Shown in pieces: positions 21,555 through 27,559 of a stretch of 27,559 nucleotides of DNA (positions within the stretch are counted from its first letter, which is position 1; each line of letters starts with the position of its first letter). Where the stretch lies: assembly GCA_021776195.1 (NCBI GenBank), contig JAJFGK010000120.1, positions 1 to 27,559 of the forward strand, written 5' to 3'. The notes below the pieces were generated by a model, which ran no database searches, was not told the DNA's origin, and worked only from the letters and a program-made list of their open reading frames with translations. The stretch is from Kiloniellaceae bacterium. GTDB lineage: Bacteria > Pseudomonadota > Alphaproteobacteria > Kiloniellales > Kiloniellaceae. The position numbers and the translations under genes are program-made.

Positions 21555-23042
21555 GTGGACCCCAATCAGTTCTACGATGAAATGCGCGGCCTGGGCGGCA
21601 CGCAAGCCGGCGATGAAATCCGCGTCCCCTACCGGGCCTATGCCAACTGGCTGAAGGGTATCAGCCCCGAGGTTCTGGCCCAAAAACGCCTGGAGGCCGA
21701 CGCGCTCTTCCGCCGCCTCGGCATCACCTTTCTGGTCTACTTCGAGGGCTCGGCCGCCGAGCGCCTGATCCCCTTCGATATCCTGCCGCGCATCCTCTCG
21801 GCCGCCGAATGGCGCCGCCTTGAGCAGGGCTCGATCCAGCGGGTCCGGGCCATGAACGCCTTTCTGAACGACATCTATCATGGGCGCGAGATCTGCCGCG
21901 CCGGGATCGTGCCGGAACAATTGATCCTGGAGAACGAGGCCTACCGGCCCGAGGCTCACGGCATCGACCTGCCCCACGGGGTCTACGCCCACATCGCCGG
22001 CATCGACATCGTGCGGGTCGGCGAGGACGAGTTCCACGTGCTGGAGGACAACCTGCGCACCCCCTCGGGCGTCTCCTACATGCTGGAGGACCGGGAGGTC
22101 ATGACCCGGCTCTTCCCCGAGCTCTTCGAGCGCCTGCCGATCGCGCCGGTCGACAACTACGCCGACCTGCTGCTGCGCTCGCTGCGCTCGGTGGCGCCGG
22201 AGGGACGCGACGATCCCAAGGTCGTGCTGCTGACCCCCGGGCGCTTCAACTCGGCTTACTTCGAGCACGTCTTCCTGGCCGAGCAGATGGGCATCGAGCT
22301 GGTCGAGGGCCGGGATCTCTTCATCGCCGACGGCAAGGTCATGATGCGCACCACCGAGGGGCCGCAGCAGGTCGATGTGATCTACCGGCGCCTCGACGAC
22401 GATTTTCTCGATCCCTTGAGCTTCAGGCCCGATTCCATGCTGGGCGTGCCGGGCCTGCTGTCCGTGGTGCGCGAGGGCCGCGTGACCCTGGCTAACGCCA
22501 TCGGCGGCGGCGTCGCCGACGACAAGGCGGTCTACACCTATGTGCCCGACATCATCCGCTTTTACCTGGGCGAAGAGCCGATTCTCTCGAACGTCCCGAC
22601 CTACCGCCTGCGCGAGGCCGACGACCTGAAGTACACCCTGGAGCATCTCTCCGAGCTGGTGGTCAAGGAGGTCCACGGCTCGGGCGGCTACGGCATGCTG
22701 ATCGGCCCGAAGGCGAGCAAGGCCGAGATCGAGGCCTACCGGGCGCGCATTCTGAGCAATCCGGCGGCATTCATCGCCCAGCCGACCTTGGCGCTTTCCA
22801 CCGTGCCGACCCTGGTGGAGGAGGGGGTCGCGCCGCGCCATGTGGATCTGCGACCCTTCGTGCTGTCCGGCGAGACCACCCGCCTTGTGGCCGGCGCCTT
22901 CACCCGCGTGGCCCTGAACGAGGGCTCCCTGGTGGTCAATTCCTCCCAGGGCGGCGGCACCAAGGACACCTGGGTGCTTCAGGACGACGAATCCCTCCAA
23001 GACGAGTCCCTCCAAGAAGATGGGGCGGACGGGCCATGCTGA
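21555..23042 (+). CDS. Circularly permuted ATP-grasp type 2 protein (DUF404/DUF407)
   Basis: A 495-residue protein of the circularly permuted ATP-grasp type 2 family (COG2308), predicted to join amines to carboxylates via an acyl-phosphate. Family blocks include RVRAMNAFLNDIYHGREI, FHVLEDNLRTPSGVSYMLE, the GGGVADDKAVYTYVPDIIRFYLGEEPIL region and VVKEVHGSGGYGMLIGP, each split at about 300-390. A purine-rich ribosome site at 21535-21546 supports the GTG. Its end overlaps the alpha-E gene by seven bases. The C-terminal tail has a small 15-base duplication. It is the ligase of the ATP-grasp/alpha-E/transglutaminase/Anbu system; the product is unknown. Confidence 0.92.
   Translation: MDPNQFYDEMRGLGGTQAGDEIRVPYRAYANWLKGISPEVLAQKRLEADALFRRLGITFLVYFEGSAAERLIPFDILPRILSAAEWRRLEQGSIQRVRAMNAFLNDIYHGREICRAGIVPEQLILENEAYRPEAHGIDLPHGVYAHIAGIDIVRVGEDEFHVLEDNLRTPSGVSYMLEDREVMTRLFPELFERLPIAPVDNYADLLLRSLRSVAPEGRDDPKVVLLTPGRFNSAYFEHVFLAEQMGIELVEGRDLFIADGKVMMRTTEGPQQVDVIYRRLDDDFLDPLSFRPDSMLGVPGLLSVVREGRVTLANAIGGGVADDKAVYTYVPDIIRFYLGEEPILSNVPTYRLREADDLKYTLEHLSELVVKEVHGSGGYGMLIGPKASKAEIEAYRARILSNPAAFIAQPTLALSTVPTLVEEGVAPRHVDLRPFVLSGETTRLVAGAFTRVALNEGSLVVNSSQGGGTKDTWVLQDDESLQDESLQEDGADGPC
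22986..23015 (+). repeat. 15-base tandem duplication in ATP-grasp C-terminus
   Basis: GACGAATCCCTCCAA (22986-23000) and GACGAGTCCCTCCAA (23001-23015) are adjacent copies with one change, encoding DESLQ twice in the disordered, acidic tail. It keeps the reading frame and the overlap with the next gene. Confidence 0.8.
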
Positions 23043-23992
23043 GCCGCAGCGCCGAGGATCTCTTTTGGATGGCGCGCTACGTCGAGCGGGCCGAGAACAC
23101 GGCGCGGGTGCTGGATGTCTCCAACCGCATGGCGCTGCAGGCCTCGGCCCGGGGCAACGAGGCCCTGCAGTGGCGCCCGGCCCTGCAGATCGGACCCGAC
23201 CCCGCCGCCTTCGACGCGGCCTATTCGGTCTCGAGCCAGAAGAATGTCATCACCTACATGGCGCTCGACCGCGACAACAGTTCCAGCATTTGGTCCTGCA
23301 TCAAGGAGGCGCGGGAGAACGCGCGGGCCGAGCGCGCCGCCATCACCACGGAGATGTGGGAAAGCCTGAACCAGACTTGGCTCGACATTCAGGATCTCGA
23401 CTATGCGGCCCTCGAGACCTGGGGATTTCGCAAGTTCTTCGACTGGATCAAGGACCGCTCGCAGCTCTTCCGCGGTGTCATCCTGGGCACCTTGCTGCAG
23501 GACGACGGGTTTCACTTTATCAGGCTCGGGGCCAGCATCGAGCGGGCCGACAACACCGCGCGCATCCTCGACGTGAAGTACCACGTGCTGCTGCCTTCGC
23601 CCCACGACGTGGGCGGTGCGGTCGACTACTACCAATGGGCGGCGCTGCTGCGCTCGGTTAGCGCCTTTTCCGCCTATCGCCAGGTCTACCGGGATTCGAT
23701 CACCCCAACGCGGGTCATTGAACTCCTGATTCTGAATTCCGACTTGCCGCGGTCTCTGATGGCCTGCCACAACCAGATCGACGAGACCCTGGAGCGGCTG
23801 GTCGGGACGCGAAAACTGGAATGCCGCCGCCTGGCCGGCGAATTGAACGCGATGCTGCGCTTCGGGCGCATCGACACGCTGATCGCCGGGGGACTGCACG
23901 AGTTTCTCGAGGACTTCATCCTGCGCAACAACCACCTGGGCGGTCAGATCCAACGCGACTTCATGATGTCCGAAGTGGTCGAAGTGGACTAG
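23036..23992 (+). CDS. Alpha-E domain-containing protein (COG2307)
   Basis: A 318-residue all-alpha-helical protein of the alpha-E family, recognised by the N-terminal MLSRSAEDLFWMARYVERAE with AENTARVLDV and a second internal ERADNTARILDVKYH block at about residues 178-192, an internal repeat of the first. The family always accompanies circularly permuted ATP-grasp proteins and is thought to act with them; its own activity is not established. The ATG overlaps the ATP-grasp stop by seven bases, showing translational coupling. The transglutaminase gene follows after 61 bases. Confidence 0.92.
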   Translation: MLSRSAEDLFWMARYVERAENTARVLDVSNRMALQASARGNEALQWRPALQIGPDPAAFDAAYSVSSQKNVITYMALDRDNSSSIWSCIKEARENARAERAAITTEMWESLNQTWLDIQDLDYAALETWGFRKFFDWIKDRSQLFRGVILGTLLQDDGFHFIRLGASIERADNTARILDVKYHVLLPSPHDVGGAVDYYQWAALLRSVSAFSAYRQVYRDSITPTRVIELLILNSDLPRSLMACHNQIDETLERLVGTRKLECRRLAGELNAMLRFGRIDTLIAGGLHEFLEDFILRNNHLGGQIQRDFMMSEVVEVD

Positions 23993-24053
23993 ATTTGGGG
24001 CTGACCCGCTTGTCCAGCCAACCCAACAACCGCCCGCAACGGGAAACCGCACA

Positions 24054-24866
24054 TTGCATATCGCGATCCGCCACGAAACGACCTACCGCTATGCCCAGGT
24101 GGTGACCGCCGGTGTCCAGTACTTGCGCCTGACGCCGCAGAACACCGCCTCCCAGCAGGTTCTGCGCTGGGCCGTGAGGGGTCCGGGCCAGCCGGTGCCC
24201 TGGCGCGACGAGCATGGCAACAGCTGTCACAGCGTGACCCTGGCCGGCGTCCGTCAGGCGATCACCGTCATCGCCGAAGGCGAGCTGGAGACCCGCTCCA
24301 CCGACGGCGTGCTGCCCATGGACGAGGGCCGCGACCTGCCGACGGGGGCCTACCTGCGCCAGACCCCACCGACCGCGCCAAGTGCGGAGATGATCGCCTT
24401 CGCCGAGGGCCATCGACGGGCCATCGAAGCCGACCAGATTGCCGGCAGTCACGAGCTGATGATGGCGATCAGAGGGACGGTGGCCTATGAAGAAGACACC
24501 ACCGAGGTCGACACCACCGCCGCCGAGGCCTTTGCCACGGCGACCGGCGTGTGCCAGGACCACGCCCATATCTTTCTGGGCTGCGCCCGTCATCTTCGGT
24601 TGCCGGCGCGCTACGTCAGCGGCTACCTGGCGAGCCAGGACGGCGGGCCCGGTCTCCATGCCGCGAGCCACGCCTGGGTCGAGGCCCAGGTGCCGGGTCT
24701 GGGCTGGGTCTCCTTCGATCCGGCCAATGGCGTCTCGGCCGACGAGCACTACGTCCGCCTCGCCGTCGGCCTCGACTACAACAAGGCGGCCCCGATTCGC
24801 GGCATCCGCCATGGTGGCGCGGGCGAGGCGCTGGAGGTCTCGGTCCAGATCCAGGGGCAACAGTAG
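24054..24866 (+). CDS. Transglutaminase-like cysteine peptidase (COG1305)
   Basis: A 270-residue transglutaminase-fold protein with a catalytic triad of Cys167 (TGVCQDHAHIF), His206 (SHAWVEA) and Asp222 (FDPANG). The N-terminal domain MHIAIRHETTYRYA is the bacterial transglutaminase leader that pairs with ATP-grasp proteins. A TTG start is needed: no ATG or GTG lies upstream in this frame after the alpha-E stop, and GGGAAA is in place. No signal peptide, so it is cytosolic. It probably hydrolyses or exchanges the amide bonds made by the ATP-grasp partner. Confidence 0.9.
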   Translation: MHIAIRHETTYRYAQVVTAGVQYLRLTPQNTASQQVLRWAVRGPGQPVPWRDEHGNSCHSVTLAGVRQAITVIAEGELETRSTDGVLPMDEGRDLPTGAYLRQTPPTAPSAEMIAFAEGHRRAIEADQIAGSHELMMAIRGTVAYEEDTTEVDTTAAEAFATATGVCQDHAHIFLGCARHLRLPARYVSGYLASQDGGPGLHAASHAWVEAQVPGLGWVSFDPANGVSADEHYVRLAVGLDYNKAAPIRGIRHGGAGEALEVSVQIQGQQ

Positions 24867-24962
24867 CGCCGGCAACAGGATCGGTTGCCCGGTTGCGGGG
24901 ACGCGCGGCTTTGCCTACATTGCCCGAGCTTGCCATGGCCTTTCAGCACCGGGGGGAATTCG

Positions 24963-25556
24963 GTGGTTCCTAGATGTCATTTCCGGCGTGCGTTGCGCCT
25001 CTTTTCGATTCCGGGGCTGGCCGTCTTGGTCGCGGCTGTCTTGGCCGGTCCTGTGAGGGCGCAAGACGAGACGCCGCGCGGCGCGCCCTCGGCGGTCTCG
25101 GAGACCCGCATCGGCGCGATGGCTCACGATGTGCCGATCTTTGGCGGCAACGACGAGGACGGCGTCAACGTCAATGCTGAAATCCTCTTCACGTCGCCCG
25201 ACTTCATGCAGTTCCTTTGGTCGCCGCGCCCCCACATCGGCGGCAGCTTCAACACCTCGGGCGATACCAGTCAGGCCTACATCGGGATGACCTGGGACTT
25301 CGATCTGACCGACTCGATCTTTTTCGAGGGCAGCCTCGGCGGCGCGATTCACGACGGCAAGCTCAATGACCAGGCCGGCAACAATCGAAAGGCGCTGGGC
25401 TGCCGGGTCTTGTTCCGCGAATCCCTGGCCCTGGGCTGGCGCTTCAACGAACATCACTCGCTCTCGCTCATGCTCGACCACATCTCCAACGCTAGCCTTT
25501 GCAAGAACAATGAAGGCCTCGACACCCTTGGCCTGCGCTACGGCTACAAGTTCTGA
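24963..25556 (+). CDS. pagL: PagL-type lipid A 3-O-deacylase (acyloxyacyl hydrolase)
   Basis: A 197-residue outer-membrane protein. A signal peptide (about residues 1-33, ending PVRA before QDE) precedes a beta-barrel of alternating hydrophobic strands ending in an aromatic residue (YGYKF). The catalytic motif is DHISNASL with His173 and Ser175, matching the His-x-Ser-Asn of PagL enzymes that remove the 3-O-acyl chain of lipid A. The GTG at 24963 is chosen because GGGGGGAA lies before it and the signal peptide starts there. It lies 96 bases after the transglutaminase gene and before Anbu, an unusual neighbour for this peptide-handling cluster. Confidence 0.85.
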   Translation: MVPRCHFRRALRLFSIPGLAVLVAAVLAGPVRAQDETPRGAPSAVSETRIGAMAHDVPIFGGNDEDGVNVNAEILFTSPDFMQFLWSPRPHIGGSFNTSGDTSQAYIGMTWDFDLTDSIFFEGSLGGAIHDGKLNDQAGNNRKALGCRVLFRESLALGWRFNEHHSLSLMLDHISNASLCKNNEGLDTLGLRYGYKF

Positions 25557-25590
25557 CCGTTCGAGCCATCGCGGGCCTCAACGAGCAATC

Positions 25591-25632
25591 GTTCCGCCCG
25601 AGTCGCTCGGCCCGAACCCCGAACATGTTCGG
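25591..25632 (+). terminator. Hairpins downstream of pagL
   Basis: An imperfect stem-loop (GTTC...CCGAG, TCG loop, CTCGG...GAAC, 25591-25617) is followed by the palindrome CCGAACATGTTCGG (25619-25632). They lie 35-76 bases after the pagL stop and before the Anbu promoter candidate, so a transcript end is possible; there is no T-run. The GAACATGTTC core could alternatively be an operator. Confidence 0.35.
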
Positions 25633-25651
25633 CCGAGATGCGATTAACCAA

Positions 25652-25681
25652 TTGATCGCAATAAGTTGATAGTCCTATCGC
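25652..25681 (+). promoter_or_regulatory. Candidate promoter for Anbu gene
   Basis: TTGATC (25652-25657) and TATCGC (25676-25681) are separated by 18 bases in the AT-richer part of the 226-base spacer before Anbu. If used, the leader is about 95 bases. A separate promoter would let Anbu be expressed apart from the ligase genes. Confidence 0.35.
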
Positions 25682-25782
25682 GAGGTCGGCGAAGATCCCT
25701 TGTCTCCGCCTCGCGGCTGGGCAATTCTCCCGCCTCTCGACGATCTCATTGATGGCTCCATTGAAGACGAGGAAACCGGCTC

Positions 25783-26556
25783 ATGACCTATTGCTGTGCC
25801 ATGCTGCTGGGCGAAGGGCTGGTCCTGGCCTCGGACTCCCGCACCAACGCCGGCGTCGACCGGGTCTCGACCTTTCGCAAGATGTTCACCTTCTCGCGCC
25901 CCGGCGAGCGGGTCCTGGCCCTGGTGACCGCCGGCAATCTCTCGATCACCCAGTCGGCCGTCAGTCTGCTGGAGGCGGGGCTGGACGGCGGCGATCCGGC
26001 GGCCCCGGATCTCTTTGCCGCCGAAAATCTCTTCGAGGCGGCCCGGATGGTCGGTGACGCCTTTCGGACGGTCCGCGCCCGCGACGGCGAGGCGTTGGAG
26101 GGGCATGGCGTGCACCTGGGGGCCGAGGCCCTTTTCGGCGGCCAGGTCCGCGGTGAGCGGCCGCGCCTGTTCCGCCTCTACGAGGCCGGCAACTTCATCG
26201 AGGCGACGCCCGAGACGGCCTACTTCCAAATCGGCGAGAACAAGTATGGCAAGCCGATTCTCGACCGCATCGTGACTCCCGATCTACGCCTCGAGGCGGC
26301 CGCCAAGTGCGCCCTGATCTCGTTCGATTCCACCATGCGCTCGAACATCTCGGTCGGCCCGCCGATCGACCTCTTCGTCTATCGCCGGGACGCCCTGCAG
26401 GCCGGTGCGCGGCTCACCCTGGAGGAGCGCGACCCCTATCTGACCGCCCTGGGCGATGCCTGGGGCGCCGGCCTGAAATCCGCCTTCGACGCGCTGCCCG
26501 GCCTCGGCGAGCGGCTGTCCGAGACCACGACCCCGGCGCTCCGGGAAGTCACTTAA
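25783..26556 (+). CDS. Anbu proteasome-like peptidase (COG3484)
   Basis: A 257-residue Ntn-hydrolase of the Anbu (ancestral beta subunit) family, related to proteasome beta and HslV. The mature nucleophile would be Thr2 after methionine removal, with Asp18 (ASDSRTNAG) and Lys33 (TFRKMF) as the other proteasome-type active-site residues (Asp17 and Lys32 in mature numbering). No propeptide is present. GAGGAAA precedes the ATG. Anbu self-assembles into open ring or helical particles in species studied, but its substrate is unknown. It regularly lies beside ATP-grasp, alpha-E and transglutaminase genes, as it does here. Confidence 0.93.
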   Translation: MTYCCAMLLGEGLVLASDSRTNAGVDRVSTFRKMFTFSRPGERVLALVTAGNLSITQSAVSLLEAGLDGGDPAAPDLFAAENLFEAARMVGDAFRTVRARDGEALEGHGVHLGAEALFGGQVRGERPRLFRLYEAGNFIEATPETAYFQIGENKYGKPILDRIVTPDLRLEAAAKCALISFDSTMRSNISVGPPIDLFVYRRDALQAGARLTLEERDPYLTALGDAWGAGLKSAFDALPGLGERLSETTTPALREVT

Positions 26557-26669
26557 CTTCGCCGGCAGGCCGTCGCGACGGGGCTGAGATCCCCCGGGCA
26601 TTCCTTATGACCGCTGGAAGATCTCTGCTAGGCTCGACCTCGGTCGGGTGAGGCTCGAGGACAGCACCA

Positions 26670-27559
26670 GTGAAACAAAACAACATCCTGATTATTATGA
26701 CGGACGAACAGGCGCGCGACGGCGTGTCCTGTTACGGCGGGGTGGCCCAGACCCCCAACATCGATCGCCTGGCGGCGCGGGGCACGAAGTTCGAAAACGC
26801 CTACACGCCCTCGCCGATCTGCGTACCGGCCCGCGCGGCCTTCCAGTCCGGGCGCTATGTCTTTCAGAACCGCTGCTGGTCCAACGCGCAGCCCTACTGC
26901 GGCGACCCGCCGGGCTGGGGCCACAGACTGCAGGCGGAAGGCTGCGAGACCCTGTCGATCGGCAAGCTGCATTACCGGGGCAGCGAGGACAACAACGGCT
27001 TCCAACAGGAACTCGAGCCGCTTTATGTGCGCGGCGGCGAGGGCTGGGTCTATGGGCTGCTGCGCCGCCAGGACCACACCGCCTATAACGCGAGCGCGCT
27101 GGCCACGCAGATCGGTCCCGGCGAGGACGACTATTCCGACTATGACCGGCGGGTGCGCGACAAGGCGGTCGACTGGCTGACGACAGAAGGCGCGCGCGAG
27201 CGGGACAAGCCCTGGGCGCTTTTCGTTTCCTTCCTGCGACCGCACTATCCCCTGACCTGCCCCAAGGCCTACTTCGACCTCTACGATCCGGCGCGGATCC
27301 CCAAGGCCCGCAACGCCGGCTATGCCACTGAGTTCCGGCACCCGGTGCTGAACGCCTTTCGCAGCTACAACTGCTACGACGACTATTTCGGCGCCGGAGA
27401 ATCCGGCGAGCGGCAACGGCAGATCGCCAGGGCCTCCTACTACGGCCTCTGCAGCTTTGTCGACGATCTGATCGGCAATGTGCTGGGCGCCCTGGAGCAG
27501 GGCGGCGGGCTGGAGGACACCACGGTCCTCTTCGTGACCGACCACGGCGAGCTGAACGG
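26670..27559 (+). CDS. Cys-type sulfatase, 3' end cut by window
   Basis: The first 296 residues of an alkaline-phosphatase-superfamily sulfatase; the gene runs off the window. The N-terminal NILIIMTDEQ holds the metal-binding Asp, and the sulfatase signature C-x-P-x-R is at Cys51-Arg55 (CVPAR), which is converted to formylglycine by a maturase encoded elsewhere. Metal ligands TDHGE lie at the visible end, and LRPHYPL supplies an active-site His. No signal peptide, so a cytosolic choline-sulfatase- or phosphonate-monoester-hydrolase-like enzyme is likely. GAGGA at 26657-26661 supports the GTG start; no ATG lies upstream in frame nearby. Confidence 0.9.
   Translation, partial: MKQNNILIIMTDEQARDGVSCYGGVAQTPNIDRLAARGTKFENAYTPSPICVPARAAFQSGRYVFQNRCWSNAQPYCGDPPGWGHRLQAEGCETLSIGKLHYRGSEDNNGFQQELEPLYVRGGEGWVYGLLRRQDHTAYNASALATQIGPGEDDYSDYDRRVRDKAVDWLTTEGARERDKPWALFVSFLRPHYPLTCPKAYFDLYDPARIPKARNAGYATEFRHPVLNAFRSYNCYDDYFGAGESGERQRQIARASYYGLCSFVDDLIGNVLGALEQGGGLEDTTVLFVTDHGELN

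Noticed and set aside
21504..23015. 503-residue leftward frame opposite the ATP-grasp gene
   Set aside because: Antisense shadow of COG2308 gene with no recognisable domain.
25619..25632. CCGAACATGTTCGG palindrome as a LexA box
   Set aside because: The alphaproteobacterial LexA site is a GTTC-N7-GTTC direct repeat, and the Gram-positive type has a longer centre; neither fits.
1..27559. CRISPR array, tRNA, rRNA, insertion sequence or prophage
   Set aside because: No regularly spaced repeats, no tRNA-like cloverleaf, no transposase or integrase frame were seen on either strand.

Overview
The window looks like chromosomal DNA from a high-GC alphaproteobacterium, most likely a free-living Rhodospirillales/Kiloniellales-type organism. 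This is inferred from codon use, short intergenic spacers, REP-like palindromes and the gene families present; no rRNA, tRNA or marker gene fixes the taxon. I see no insertion sequence, prophage, integrase or CRISPR array. About 24 complete genes and one truncated gene fill the window. Many large antisense reading frames are by-products of GC-rich third positions.

Left part (1-8.5 kb) is a mosaic of small catabolic units. It holds an SDR dehydrogenase, a type II haloacid-dehalogenase-like HAD hydrolase followed by an isopenicillin-N-synthase-type Fe(II)/2OG oxygenase, a phytanoyl-CoA-type dioxygenase translationally coupled to an SGNH lipoprotein esterase, and a YjbQ protein. Next come a RidA-like protein coupled to a class-I glutamine-amidotransferase-like protein, an amidase-signature hydrolase, and a small heat-shock protein with an FNR/FixK-like box upstream.

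Middle part (8.5-20.2 kb): a 586-base gap contains an orphan terminator-like hairpin. It is followed by a cytosolic gamma-glutamyltransferase-family protein, a TauD-type dioxygenase divergent from an orphan Tat-exported ABC solute-binding protein, and a COG3146-type acyltransferase. A MarR regulator and a six-helix membrane protein share a near-identical palindromic operator. A leftward DapA-like / phytanoyl-dioxygenase / methyltransferase run faces a second amidase. Four unrelated Fe(II)/2OG oxygenases, two amidases, a GGT-like enzyme and a DapA-like lyase suggest scavenging of N- and O-substituted organic compounds. Substrates cannot be read from the sequence.

Right part (20.2-27.6 kb): a Phd/YefM-PIN toxin-antitoxin pair with a visible operator, a GFA-family zinc protein, and then the most interesting block. 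That block is a circularly permuted ATP-grasp, an alpha-E protein and a transglutaminase-like peptidase, followed by a PagL-type lipid A deacylase and the proteasome-like peptidase Anbu. The ATP-grasp/alpha-E/transglutaminase/Anbu set is a recurrent but functionally unsolved peptide-ligation/peptidase system. Here an outer-membrane lipid A enzyme sits inside it. The window ends within a Cys-type sulfatase gene.
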